Shown: positions 7,413-15,881, counted from the first letter of the stretch. The stretch: 26,714 bases of DNA from JBBEBE01 sp051746765 (GCA_051746765.1 JBNJFK010000008.1:1-26714), one strand, 5' to 3'. Notes: generated from the letters alone by a model not told the origin. Translations and numbers: made by a program.

Positions 7413-8260
7413 ACCGCCACCTCGAACCGAATGAGCGGATGCGGGTCGTAGCCGGTGAGTTTGAAGTCCTCGAAGGTGAGTTCATCAAACGGTTTGTCGG
7501 CAATTTCGAGTGTGGGCAGCGGCTTGGGTTCCCGCTCGAGCTGTTCACGCAACCCGTCGACGTGGTTGACATAGATATGGGCGTCCACGATGGTGTGGGC
7601 GAATACCCCCGGCTTCAATCCGACCTCTTTTGCAATCGCCATCGTCAGCGCGGCGTAGCAGGCGAGGTTGAATGGAATGCCGAGCGCTATATCCCCGGAC
7701 CGTTGGGTCAGGTGGCAGTTGAGCCGACCGTTCGACACGTTGAATATGTACATCAGGTGGCACGGCGGGAGTCCCATCTCGTCCAGCAGACCGGGATGCC
7801 AGGTGCTGACCACAATCCGGCGGCTGTTCGGGTTGGTCTTGAGCATCTCGATGGCTCGGGCCACCTGATCCGTCTCGTCATAGCGCCACCCCTCTTCCGG
7901 CTGTTTCTCTTTTCCCGGAACCCAGGCGGACCCATCCTTTCGTTTCAACGACGGGAACCGGCGCCAGAGGACGGGGTAGATCGGGCCCACATGCCCGTCC
8001 TCTTCTGCCCACGCGTCCCAGATGTGACAATCCTTCTCGTCCCGCAGCCACCGGACATGATCTTCTCCCCTCAGATACCAGAGCAGCTCCAGAATCACGG
8101 ACCGGAAAAAGACTTTTTTGGTGGTCAACAGAGGAAATCCGTCTCCCAGGTCGACCCGGTAGGATTGAGCAAAACAGGAGAGGGTGTCGGTACCGGTTCG
8201 GTTCTCCTTCCGGACACCTTCGTTCAATACCGTTTCCACGAGATCCAGATACGCTTTCAT
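7409..8260 (-). CDS. thyA: Thymidylate synthase
   Basis: Methylates dUMP to dTMP using methylene-tetrahydrofolate. It has 283 residues against 264 in E. coli. The catalytic cysteine is Cys167 in LPPCHLM, the phosphate-binding arginines are Arg147-Arg148 in NSRRIVVS, and QRSGDIALGIPFNLACYA plus DAHIYVNH complete the active site. Two oddities: the usual GPVYGxQWR motif reads GPIYPVLWR here, and about 19 extra residues follow it (about 103-126, rich in Lys, Gly and Glu). The ATG at 8260 is preceded by GGAG at a suitable distance. Its stop overlaps the folA start, and the pair forms a thymidylate-folate unit at the end of the minus-strand run. Confidence 0.96.
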   Translation of the reverse strand: MKAYLDLVETVLNEGVRKENRTGTDTLSCFAQSYRVDLGDGFPLLTTKKVFFRSVILELLWYLRGEDHVRWLRDEKDCHIWDAWAEEDGHVGPIYPVLWRRFPSLKRKDGSAWVPGKEKQPEEGWRYDETDQVARAIEMLKTNPNSRRIVVSTWHPGLLDEMGLPPCHLMYIFNVSNGRLNCHLTQRSGDIALGIPFNLACYAALTMAIAKEVGLKPGVFAHTIVDAHIYVNHVDGLREQLEREPKPLPTLEIADKPFDELTFEDFKLTGYDPHPLIRFEVAV

Positions 8261-8320
8261 AATCGAAACTCCGTCTTCATTCCAAACAAGATCGAGACAG
8301 TCGCCGGGGATGAATCGCCG

Positions 8321-9667
8321 TTATCCGGCAGGCGACAATATAGCCAGAGCAAACCAGAAATAGATCAACAGTCCGATCACGTCGACGACCGTCGTGATCA
8401 GCGGACTGCTCGCCACTGCCGGGTCAATGTTCACCCGGCTGAGCAGCATCGGTAGCAACGCTCCGACGATGTTGGCGACAAGGACGATGGCCACCATCGA
8501 AAACCCGACCACCAATCCGACGCCCCATCCCCCTCTCCAAAATCCCAACAGACCGCTACCCAATCCCATCAGGGCGCCCAGCAGGATGCCGACCAGGAGC
8601 TCCTTGCCCATGACGCGGAACCAGTGTCCCAGGCGAACATCCCCGACAGCAATGGCCCGCACCATGATGGTGGCCGACTGAGCTCCGGTATTTCCACCGC
8701 TGCCGATCAACAGCGGGATGAAAAAAGCCAGGGCGAGTGTGGATGCCAGTACACTCTGGAAATAATCAATCACTCCCGAAGAGAGCAAGTTGACCAGTAC
8801 CAGAATGAGCAACCACCAGATCCGTTTCGAAAAGAGGGACCAGATCGACGTCTCGCGATAGGTCTTTTTGAGTGGGGCCACCGCTGCCCCCTTGTGAAAA
8901 TCCTCCGTGGCCTCTTCCCTGGCAATGTCAATCACGTCGTCGACCGTGAGGATCCCGATCAGGATTCCGTCAGTATCTATCACCGGAAGAGCGACCCGAT
9001 CGTATTTGGAAAAGAGCTCCACAGCATGCTCCTGATCGTCCATCGCCTGGAGGGCAACAAACGAATCATCCGTAATATCCCCGATGAGATTGTCCGGTTC
9101 GGCCAGAATCAGCTGTGTCAATTTCAAATCGTCGATCAACCGCTCATCGTCATCCACGACATAGATCACATTCACGGTCTCGGCGCTGTATCCATGTGTC
9201 CGAATGTGATTCATGGCGTGCGCGACCGTCCAGTTGGTTCGCACTTTGACGTAGCGGGACGTCATCTGGCGACCCACCGTCTCCCTTGGATAGCCAAGCA
9301 TCTGCTTCACTTCGCTCAGCTCCTCTTGCGAGAGTGAATTCATGACGCGTTGCGTCAGGTGGCCGGGTAGTTCCTCGAAGAGGGTCACCCGGTCATCCGG
9401 CTCCATGTTGGACATCACCTCTTCGAGCTGACGATGCGTCAACAGGTCCAGAAACTCCAGTTCGAGCGTGCTACTGAGGTGGGAGAAGACTTCGGCGGCT
9501 TTCTGTTTTTTCAACAACCGAAAAATGACAATGCCGACCCTGGAATCGATCTCGTTGAAAAGGTCGGCAATATCGACTGCCGGCATCTCCTGAAGAAGCT
9601 CCTTCAGCGTAACCCAATCCTTCTGCTCAATGAGCTCTTCAATTTCGGGTCTCAGAAGTTGCAGCAT
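8321..9667 (-). CDS. mgtE: MgtE-type magnesium transporter/channel
   Basis: An inner-membrane Mg2+ channel gated by cytoplasmic Mg2+ sensing. It has 448 residues from ATG 9667, the standard MgtE length. Order of domains: an N-terminal superhelical MgtE_N domain (about 1-125), a pair of CBS domains (about 130-250, with LPVIDTDGILIGILTVDDVI), then about five membrane helices. Signatures in the pore are IGSGGNTGAQSATIMVRAIA and PAVASSPLITTVVDVIG; the Asp of TTVVDV corresponds to the Mg2+-selecting aspartate. The frame is open to 9901, but the start is fixed by a strong GGAGGGAGGAG just upstream of ATG 9667. The first 29 bases overlap the end of rnc, so translation is probably coupled to RNase III. 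A Mg2+ transporter between rnc and thyA is an uncommon position. Confidence 0.95.
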   Translation of the reverse strand: MLQLLRPEIEELIEQKDWVTLKELLQEMPAVDIADLFNEIDSRVGIVIFRLLKKQKAAEVFSHLSSTLELEFLDLLTHRQLEEVMSNMEPDDRVTLFEELPGHLTQRVMNSLSQEELSEVKQMLGYPRETVGRQMTSRYVKVRTNWTVAHAMNHIRTHGYSAETVNVIYVVDDDERLIDDLKLTQLILAEPDNLIGDITDDSFVALQAMDDQEHAVELFSKYDRVALPVIDTDGILIGILTVDDVIDIAREEATEDFHKGAAVAPLKKTYRETSIWSLFSKRIWWLLILVLVNLLSSGVIDYFQSVLASTLALAFFIPLLIGSGGNTGAQSATIMVRAIAVGDVRLGHWFRVMGKELLVGILLGALMGLGSGLLGFWRGGWGVGLVVGFSMVAIVLVANIVGALLPMLLSRVNIDPAVASSPLITTVVDVIGLLIYFWFALAILSPAG

Positions 9668-10460
9668 CTTCTCCTCCCTCCGGTTCATCCCGATTAATAG
9701 TCCCCCTGATGCGGAACCAAGCCTCTTGAGCGGCGTCCTGCTCTGCTTGTTTCTTGCTCTTCCCCTCTCCGCTTCCCATCTGCTCCCCCTCGATGAAGAC
9801 CCCCACAACAAATGTCTTGTCGTGCCCGGGTCCGGACTCCTTAAGGACCCGATAGTCAGGATACGGTTTGCGACGGGCTTGTGTCCACTCCAAAAGTTCA
9901 CTTTTGAAATTGTCCACCGTCACGGAAAGCTTGTCGATGTCCAGGTGTTCACGATAGGTGGACTCGATGAACCGAAAGACCTCCTGATACCCTTCCGATA
10001 CATAGATCGCCGCAACCAACGCTTCGAAAACGTCGGCCAGGACACTTCGTGAAATTTCAATTCCCTGCCCTGCAGAACGCTCCCCGACTTCGATATGCTC
10101 GTCGAGTCCAAGTTGTCGGGCGAGACTGCCAAGTGTCTCTCCCTTGACCATTCGGGCACGAAGTTTGGTCAGAAATCCTTCGTTACGCTCGGGGTAGGCT
10201 TCAAAAAGGATCTCGGTAATCACCAGATCCAATACAGCGTCTCCAAGAAATTCGAGCCGTTCGTAGGTTTCGTGCGCCTGAACGCCGGAGCTGTCCACAA
10301 CGGATCGATGGCGAAGTGCACGATAAAAGAGTTCCGGATGCGTTGGTTCGTAGCCGAGCCAATCCCAAACCGGGGTCAGGGATGCTGCATCAAAAGACCG
10401 GGTCTCCCTGTCGGAAGTCTCTTCGGAATCCTTGAAGAGGGAGCCCAGCCAGCGCCGCAT
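9639..10460 (-). CDS. rnc: Ribonuclease III
   Basis: A Mg2+-dependent double-strand RNA endonuclease that matures rRNA precursors and processes structured mRNAs. It has 273 residues. The RNase III signature ERLEFLGDAVLDL is at 67-79, supplying catalytic Glu70 and Asp74. DVFEALVAAIY (about 143-153) supplies Asp143 and Glu146. A C-terminal double-strand RNA-binding domain covers about 188-257, with the usual KSKKQAEQDAAQEAW ending. A tail of about 16 acidic residues follows, and its coding sequence overlaps the start of mgtE. The ATG at 10460 is three bases from the fabF stop. The fabF-rnc pairing is standard in this group of bacteria. Confidence 0.96.
   Translation of the reverse strand: MRRWLGSLFKDSEETSDRETRSFDAASLTPVWDWLGYEPTHPELFYRALRHRSVVDSSGVQAHETYERLEFLGDAVLDLVITEILFEAYPERNEGFLTKLRARMVKGETLGSLARQLGLDEHIEVGERSAGQGIEISRSVLADVFEALVAAIYVSEGYQEVFRFIESTYREHLDIDKLSVTVDNFKSELLEWTQARRKPYPDYRVLKESGPGHDKTFVVGVFIEGEQMGSGEGKSKKQAEQDAAQEAWFRIRGTINRDEPEGGEDAATSETRN
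9671..9681 (-). promoter_or_regulatory. Strong Shine-Dalgarno for mgtE inside rnc
   Basis: On the minus strand this reads GGAGGGAGGAG, giving two overlapping anti-SD matches nine and three bases from ATG 9667. It lies within the last codons of rnc and decides the mgtE start against two upstream candidates (9688 and 9901). Such a site is striking because most genes in this window have little or no Shine-Dalgarno. Confidence 0.75.
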
Positions 10461-10463
10461 GGC

Positions 10464-11708
10464 CTACTCTTCAAATTTCTTGAATACGAGAGACGTGTTG
10501 TGTCCACCGAATCCGAAGGCGTTGTTCATTGCGTACCGTACATCCCGAACTTCCGCTTCGTTTGTCGTGTAATTGAGATCACACTGCGGATCCGGAGTCG
10601 AATAGTTAATCGTCGGCGGAACCATATTGTGATAGATGGCAAGAAGTGCAGCGACAGACTCCCCGGCACCGGCAGCGCCCAGCATGTGACCGGTCATCGA
10701 CTTGGTGGAATTCAGGTTCATCTTGTACGCATGATCCCCAAACACCTTTTTGATCGAATTGGTCTCGGCGATATCTCCCAAAGGAGTGGATGTGCCGTGC
10801 ATGTTGATGTGATCAATCTCCTCCTTCTTGATCCCCGACATCTCCAGCGCACGGGTCATGGCAAGAATCACCCCGTTTCCTTCCGGATCCGGTGCGGTGA
10901 TGTGATGGGCATCGGCCGAGAAACCGTACCCGACCAACTCGCCGTAAATTCGGGCACCCCGTTCGAGAGCAGAGTCCAGAGATTCCAGAAACATCATGGC
11001 AGAACCCTCGGCCAGTACAAATCCGTCCCGCTCCTTGTCAAAGGGTCTGGAGGCCGTTTCCGGGCTGTCGTTTCGGGTCGAGAGCGCCTTCATGGACCCG
11101 AATCCTGCAACACCGATCTGCCAAACCGGCGATTCGGTTCCGCCACAGAGGACCATGTCGGACTGTCCGTAACGGATGGAATCGTAGGCCAGACCGATGT
11201 TGTGTGATCCGGTCGCACAAGCCGATACGGCACAGAAATTCACTCCGCGAAACCCGTATTTGATGGAAATGTGTCCGGCCGGCATGTCCGGAATCAACAT
11301 CGGAATAAAGAAGGGTGAAACCCCTCTCGGACCGTGCTGATGGAACGAGATCGCCTGATCATAGAAGGTCTTCATTCCGCCGATTCCGGTACCGACCAAT
11401 ACTCCGACACGATCCTTGTCGATCGCATCGAGATCTACCTGGCTGTCTTCGATCGTTTCTTGAGCAGAGATGAGTGCGTACTGGGAGACTTTGTCCAGTC
11501 GACGCGCCTCTTTACGGTCAAAGTAGGCGTGTTCGTCGTACTCTTCGATCTGTCCCGCAAACCGGGTGGGGAATGCATCTGCATCGAAGTGCGTAATGGG
11601 ACGCACACCGCTTTTACCGGAGATCAATCCGTTCCAGAATTCCGGAGCAGTTTTTCCTACCGGTGTAAATGCACCTATTCCCGTAACAACGACTCTTCTT
11701 TCAGTCAT
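10464..11708 (-). CDS. fabF: 3-oxoacyl-[acyl-carrier-protein] synthase II (KAS II)
   Basis: Condenses malonyl-ACP with a growing acyl-ACP in type II fatty acid elongation, in the cytoplasm. It has 414 residues, the usual length. The Cys-His-His triad is present: Cys164 in SACATGSHN, His304 in NMHGTSTPLGD, and His341 in KSMTGHMLGAAG. The N-terminus RRVVVTGIGAFTPVG and the C-terminal NAFGFGGHNTSLVFK are typical. It starts at ATG 11708, 33 bases after the acpP stop, and ends three bases before rnc. The short gap after acpP holds the dyad GAACC-A-GGTTC (11722-11732). Confidence 0.97.
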   Translation of the reverse strand: MTERRVVVTGIGAFTPVGKTAPEFWNGLISGKSGVRPITHFDADAFPTRFAGQIEEYDEHAYFDRKEARRLDKVSQYALISAQETIEDSQVDLDAIDKDRVGVLVGTGIGGMKTFYDQAISFHQHGPRGVSPFFIPMLIPDMPAGHISIKYGFRGVNFCAVSACATGSHNIGLAYDSIRYGQSDMVLCGGTESPVWQIGVAGFGSMKALSTRNDSPETASRPFDKERDGFVLAEGSAMMFLESLDSALERGARIYGELVGYGFSADAHHITAPDPEGNGVILAMTRALEMSGIKKEEIDHINMHGTSTPLGDIAETNSIKKVFGDHAYKMNLNSTKSMTGHMLGAAGAGESVAALLAIYHNMVPPTINYSTPDPQCDLNYTTNEAEVRDVRYAMNNAFGFGGHNTSLVFKKFEE

Positions 11709-11741
11709 AAATCAGTCTATCGAACCAGGTTCCTGTATGAA

Positions 11742-11981
11742 TCAGGAGATCTTCTTTTTTAGATAATCTACAGCACTTCCGACGGTAGCAATATTCTCGG
11801 CGTCCTCGTCCGGGATGCTGATGTCAAACTCTTTCTCGAACTCCATGATCAACTCAACAGTATCGAGCGAATCGGCTCCAAGATCGTTGGTAAAGTTGGC
11901 TTCGGTCTTCACTTCGGCCTCATCGACACCGAGTTTGTCAACGATAATGGCTTTTACTTTTGATTCTACATCCTGTGACAT
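11742..11981 (-). CDS. acpP: Acyl carrier protein
   Basis: The small acidic carrier to which acyl intermediates are attached during fatty acid and lipid A synthesis. It has 79 residues, with Ser38 in the GADSLDTVELIM motif as the site of 4'-phosphopantetheine attachment. The surrounding acidic recognition helix II is conserved. The ATG at 11981 has a weak GGAT upstream. It sits between fabG (113 bases) and fabF (33 bases), and a -7-like element in the gap before it suggests that acpP also has its own promoter, as a very abundant protein would need. Confidence 0.97.
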   Translation of the reverse strand: MSQDVESKVKAIIVDKLGVDEAEVKTEANFTNDLGADSLDTVELIMEFEKEFDISIPDEDAENIATVGSAVDYLKKKIS

Positions 11982-12036
11982 TGTATCCGTTGGTTTAGTG
12001 GAATATTAGGTTGTGTATGGTAGCAAAAAGATTGGT

Positions 12037-12044
12037 CAAAGCTA
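12037..12044 (-). promoter_or_regulatory. Candidate -7 element (TAGCTTTG) for acpP
   Basis: On the minus strand this 8-mer fits the Bacteroidota TAnnTTTG consensus and lies 55 bases upstream of the acpP start. The nearest upstream TTG triplets are not at the ideal 19-21 base spacing, so only the -7 half is supported. The rest of 11982-12094 shows nothing else that I recognise. Confidence 0.4.
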
Positions 12045-12094
12045 CGGGTTTCCATCCAAAGTTTCACCTCAAGCTTTGAATCTGTATCCGGACG

Positions 12095-12838
12095 CTACAT
12101 CGCCATGCCGCCATCTACCCGAAGCACATCACCGGTAATGTACGAACTCATGTCCGAGGCCAAGAAGCGAACAGCGGCTGCAATCTCGTCCGGATTTCCG
12201 GCCCGTCCGAGTGGGGTTTCCGTTTTGATCGACTCCAGTACCTTGTCATCAAGTTCTCCCGTCATCTCGGTCAGAATATACCCGGGAGCGACGACGTTGG
12301 CACGAATCGACCGGCTCGCCAACTCTTTTGCAAACGATTTGGTAAAGCCGACAATTCCTGCTTTGGATGCCGCATAATTACACTGCCCCGCATTTCCGGA
12401 GAGACCGACAACCGAGCTGATGTTGACAATGGACCCACCTCGTGCGCGCATCATCGGCTTGACGGCGGCCTTACAGTAATTGAAAATACTCTTCAGGTTG
12501 GTTTGGATAACCTCGTCCCACTGCTCTTCACTCATGCGAAGAATCAAATTGTCACGGGTAATCCCTGCATTGTTGACCAGGACGTCCAGTCCGCCCCATG
12601 ATTCAACCACGGATGCAATCACCTCTTCTGCACGTGTCGTATCCACCGCGTCGGCCTGAAAATGAAGTACCTCTACCCCCTCTCGCTCGACTTCGGCCGC
12701 CACCTCTTCTGCCGCTTCTTTCGAACGTGCATAGGTAAACGCAACATTTGCACCGGCCCTGGCAAGATCCAGAACGATCGCCCGACCGATGCCTCTCGTA
12801 CCGCCGGTTACCAGACATCTCTTTCCTTTCATATCCAT
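12095..12838 (-). CDS. fabG: 3-oxoacyl-[acyl-carrier-protein] reductase
   Basis: An NADPH-dependent short-chain dehydrogenase that reduces 3-oxoacyl-ACP in fatty acid elongation. It has 247 residues. The Rossmann motif TGGTRGIG is at 11-18 and NNAG at 89-92. The catalytic set is Ser142 (NISSVVG), Tyr155 and Lys159 (NYAASKAG). The C-terminal ITGDVLRVDGGMAM is typical. The frame opens at a GTG at 12844, but GAGG lies eight bases before ATG 12838, so that start is preferred. The gene lies 54 bases downstream of fabD. Confidence 0.96.
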   Translation of the reverse strand: MDMKGKRCLVTGGTRGIGRAIVLDLARAGANVAFTYARSKEAAEEVAAEVEREGVEVLHFQADAVDTTRAEEVIASVVESWGGLDVLVNNAGITRDNLILRMSEEQWDEVIQTNLKSIFNYCKAAVKPMMRARGGSIVNISSVVGLSGNAGQCNYAASKAGIVGFTKSFAKELASRSIRANVVAPGYILTEMTGELDDKVLESIKTETPLGRAGNPDEIAAAVRFLASDMSSYITGDVLRVDGGMAM

Positions 12839-12892
12839 GATCACTACCTCGCTTTCTCGACTTGGGAATTCAATGATGCGTCTGCCCGGGAG

Positions 12893-13780
12893 CTACTCAA
12901 TGCCCGACAGTTTTGCTCCCTTTACGGTCCGTTTTACCAAACCCTGAAGCACTTTTCCGGGCCCGACCTCCAGCCATTCGGATGTACCGTCCTGATCCAT
13001 CTGAAGGATCGTTTGTGTCCAACGAACCGGAGAGGTCAATTGTCGATACAAATTTTCCTGCAGCTCCCCGGAATCGTGTGTCGGGCGACCCGTCACATTG
13101 CAATAGACCGGACAATCGGGTGTTTGGAATGTGAATGTTTCCAACTTTTTTCCAAACTCGCGGGCAGCCGGTTCCATCAACGGAGAGTGGAACGCTCCTC
13201 CAACGGGCAACAGCTTTGCCAATCGGCATCCACGTCCCTTGGCCAACTCCACAGCCGCCTCGACGGCCTTCACATCGCCGGAAATGACAATCTGTCCCGG
13301 TGAATTGTAGTTGGCCGGGACCACCGGCTTGAAGGTTTGATCCGTCGCTTCGTCACAGATCGCTTCCACGATTTCATCGTCCATGCCAATAATGGCCGCC
13401 ATGGTCCCTTCCGACGCATCAGCGGCTCTCTGCATCAACTCTCCCCGAAGGATTACCAGTTCCAGACCCTCCTCAAACGTCAACACCCCGGAAGCCACCA
13501 GGGCCGAACATTCACCGAGACTGTGGCCGGCCACACGATCCGCAGTCATCTGTTCTGCTTCGAACAGCGCAACCGAATGCACAAAAATGGCGGGTTGTGT
13601 CACTTCTGTTCGTGTCAGTTCGTCGGCGGGCCCGTCAAACATTCGCTCCTTCAGATCGTAGCCAACTGCCTCGTTCGCCTGATCCAGTCGTTTTTGGAAA
13701 ACGGAATTCGCTTCGTATCGGTCACTTCCCATACCTACATGTTGGGACCCTTGTCCGGGAAAAAGAATGGCTTTGCTCAT
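12893..13780 (-). CDS. fabD: Malonyl-CoA:ACP transacylase
   Basis: Transfers malonyl groups from CoA to ACP to supply fatty acid elongation. It has 295 residues. The N-terminal FPGQGSQ is diagnostic. The nucleophile is Ser87 in GHSLGE, Arg112 binds the malonyl carboxylate, and His198 is in GGAFHSPLM. ATG 13780 overlaps the fabH stop as ATGA; a longer open frame to 14017 runs over fabH and is not used. The C-terminal EVGPGKVLQGLVKR is as expected. Translational coupling to fabH is likely. Confidence 0.97.
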   Translation of the reverse strand: MSKAILFPGQGSQHVGMGSDRYEANSVFQKRLDQANEAVGYDLKERMFDGPADELTRTEVTQPAIFVHSVALFEAEQMTADRVAGHSLGECSALVASGVLTFEEGLELVILRGELMQRAADASEGTMAAIIGMDDEIVEAICDEATDQTFKPVVPANYNSPGQIVISGDVKAVEAAVELAKGRGCRLAKLLPVGGAFHSPLMEPAAREFGKKLETFTFQTPDCPVYCNVTGRPTHDSGELQENLYRQLTSPVRWTQTILQMDQDGTSEWLEVGPGKVLQGLVKRTVKGAKLSGIE

Positions 13781-14763
13781 GATATGCTCCAGGTCAAATA
13801 GACAGCTCCCCAAGTAAATCCGCCACCGAATGCAGAAAGAATGACCTTGTCTCCGTGTGCCAGTTCGTCTTTCCAGTCGTAGAGACAGAGCGGAATGGTC
13901 GCTGCGGTTGTGTTTCCGTACTTCTGTATGTTGATCATCACATGGTCCAGCGAAAGACCCATGCGTCGTGCTGTGGCGTCGATAATCCGCTTGTTGGCTT
14001 GGTGCGGTACCAACCATGAAACGTCGTCACCCGTCAACCCGTTTCGCTCCATGATCTCCAGAGAGACATCGGCCATTCCTTCGGTTGCCCGTTTGAAGAC
14101 CGCTCGTCCATCCTGCTTGATGTAGTGCCCACCACTCTTCACCGTCTCCTCACTCGCGGGATACCGGCTGCCACCTGCTTTCTGAACCAGTTGGCACTGA
14201 GTGTCGGCTTCGGTATGGTGGACAAAGTCGATCAGTCCGGTATCGTCATCCGACTCCTGCAACAGGACTGCACCTGCACCGTCCCCGAAGAGTATACAGG
14301 TCGTACGGTCGGTGTAATCAATGATGGAACTCATCTTGTCTGCCCCGATCACCAACACATTTCGTGCACGGCCCGATTCGATCATCATGGCTCCGTTGGA
14401 AATGGCATAGATAAATCCGGAGCAGGCGGCCGAAAGATCAAATGCATAGGCATTCTCGGCTCCGATTTCTCCCTGCACCAGGCACGCCGTTGCCGGAAAG
14501 AGATAGTCAGGAGTTACGGTGGCAACGATAATGGCATCCACATCCGATGCGTCAACGCCGGCACGATCGAGTGCCTCTTCGGCGGCCCTGGATGCCATCC
14601 AGGAAGTTGCTTTTTCAGGATCCTTCAAAATGCGGCGCTCCTTGATACCGGTGCGCGACTGGATCCACTCGTCATTGGTTTCGACCATCTTTTCCAGATC
14701 CTCGTTGCTTAGAACGTGATCGGGCACAAAATGGCCTACCGAAGAAATTTTTGCTCGTTTCAA
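13777..14763 (-). CDS. fabH: 3-oxoacyl-[acyl-carrier-protein] synthase III (KAS III)
   Basis: Starts fatty acid synthesis by condensing an acyl-CoA primer with malonyl-ACP. It has 328 residues with the Cys-His-Asn triad: Cys114 in LSAACSGF, His254 in VPHQANKRI, and Asn284 in KYGNTTAA. GDGAGAVLL and the glycine-rich C-terminal FGGGFTWGA are also typical. The start is a TTG at 14763. No ATG lies upstream in frame before unrelated sequence, and the product then begins MKRAKISSVGHFVP as family members do. It follows plsX by 43 bases and overlaps fabD by four. Confidence 0.95.
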   Translation of the reverse strand: MKRAKISSVGHFVPDHVLSNEDLEKMVETNDEWIQSRTGIKERRILKDPEKATSWMASRAAEEALDRAGVDASDVDAIIVATVTPDYLFPATACLVQGEIGAENAYAFDLSAACSGFIYAISNGAMMIESGRARNVLVIGADKMSSIIDYTDRTTCILFGDGAGAVLLQESDDDTGLIDFVHHTEADTQCQLVQKAGGSRYPASEETVKSGGHYIKQDGRAVFKRATEGMADVSLEIMERNGLTGDDVSWLVPHQANKRIIDATARRMGLSLDHVMINIQKYGNTTAATIPLCLYDWKDELAHGDKVILSAFGGGFTWGAVYLTWSIS

Positions 14764-14806
14764 ATCGTTGGATTGAACGTTAGAAAGGGTAAATGGGTCA
14801 GCCCGA

Positions 14807-15802
14807 TCAACTCAAAGAATCAATGATCTTCTGATTGACTGAAACATCGACAAATCGGGCAGCCTGCAGAATCATGTTCTTGATTGCCAGAGGTGAACTT
14901 CCCCCGTGTCCGACGAGGCTCACTCCGTTGACACCGAGAAACGGTACGCCGCCTACATTCTCGTAGTTGAATGAATCGAGGGTGGTCTGGATCAATTCCG
15001 CAAGTGCGTTCCGGACTTCCGGTGTCACCTCCATCTTCTGCATGGACGTATTCAACATTTCTTGAACCGTATCCGGGATGGATTCACCAAACTTCAGAAG
15101 GATGTTTCCGATCATCCCGTCAGACAAAAAGATGTCGGACCGGGCCGGAAAGATATCCCGTCCCTCGATATTTCCGATAAAATTGGGGAGTTGTGTGAGG
15201 AGTGGGTAGGTCTCTTTGAGCAGCTCGGTTCCTTTTTCCTCCTCCTCGCCGACATTCAAAAGCCCGACCGTCGGATTCTCGACACCGAGAATGTCACGAC
15301 AGTAGATGGTACCCATTTTGGCAAACTGAAGGAACATCTCCGGCTTCACTTCCAGATTGGCACCTGCATCCAGCAGGAGCCGATTCCCTTTCAGAGTCGG
15401 GAAATTGGTGGCAATGGTCGGGCGCAAAACGCCCGGTAATTTGCCAAGAATCAACACCGATGCGGCCAACAGCGCGCCGGTGTTCCCGCTGCTGACAAAT
15501 CCCTGACACCGGCCCTCCTTCTGAAGCATCAAACTGGCAACAATCGACGAGTTTCGTTTCCCCTTCACGGCACTGGAAGGGGACTCCTTCATGGTAATGA
15601 CCTCCGGCGCATCGATAATTTGGAGTCTGGACTCATCGTACGTACGACCGTTCAGCTCTTCTCTTATCATCGATTCCGGACCTGCCAGCAAAACAGACAG
15701 ATCGTCTCGCTCGGCAATCGCCTCCAGGGCACCGTCAACCGGATTCTTCGGATAGTAGTCTCCACCTGCCGCATCTACTGCGATAATCATCGATTCACTC
15801 AT
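14807..15802 (-). CDS. plsX: Phosphate acyltransferase PlsX
   Basis: Makes acyl-phosphate from acyl-ACP, the acyl donor for PlsY in the first step of phospholipid synthesis. It is a peripheral membrane protein. It has 331 residues, with the N-terminal IIAVDAAGGDYYP, the substrate-binding SSGNTGALLAASV, LLLDAGANLE, GLLNVGEEEEKG, DIFLSDGMIGN and GVNGVSLVGHGGS motifs of the family. ATG 15802 is used. A second in-frame ATG at 15790 would give the shorter MIIAVDAAGGD start seen in many homologues, and the sequence does not decide between them. It lies 64 bases after rpmF and leads into fabH, the classic order. Confidence 0.95.
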   Translation of the reverse strand: MSESMIIAVDAAGGDYYPKNPVDGALEAIAERDDLSVLLAGPESMIREELNGRTYDESRLQIIDAPEVITMKESPSSAVKGKRNSSIVASLMLQKEGRCQGFVSSGNTGALLAASVLILGKLPGVLRPTIATNFPTLKGNRLLLDAGANLEVKPEMFLQFAKMGTIYCRDILGVENPTVGLLNVGEEEEKGTELLKETYPLLTQLPNFIGNIEGRDIFPARSDIFLSDGMIGNILLKFGESIPDTVQEMLNTSMQKMEVTPEVRNALAELIQTTLDSFNYENVGGVPFLGVNGVSLVGHGGSSPLAIKNMILQAARFVDVSVNQKIIDSLS

Positions 15803-15849
15803 CCATTTGTTACTGTATGCTTCTGCCGTCGTACAACTACCAAATCGCT

Positions 15850-15881
15850 CTTATTCGGCGACCTCCTTATTGGGCGACCTC
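15850..15881. repeat. 16-bp tandem duplication spanning the rpmF stop codon
   Basis: Copies at 15850-15865 and 15866-15881 abut exactly and differ at one base (C against G). On the minus strand each encodes GAGGTCGCC, then CAA or GAA, then TAAG. The duplication therefore repeats the last codons and stop of rpmF and also creates a free AAGGAGG-like sequence just after the stop. Confidence 0.85.

Noticed and set aside
10095..11207. Plus-strand open frame of 370 codons opposite rnc and fabF
   Set aside because: Antisense to two well-supported genes, with no motifs.
11722..11732. Dyad GAACC-A-GGTTC between acpP and fabF as an operator
   Set aside because: Short, inside a likely cotranscribed pair, and it matches no spacing of a regulator site that I can name.
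15803..15866. A 14-codon mini-ORF from a TTG between rpmF and plsX, ending in ATGA overlap with plsX
   Set aside because: The ribosome-binding sequence is about 18 bases from the TTG, too far, and is explained by the tandem duplication.
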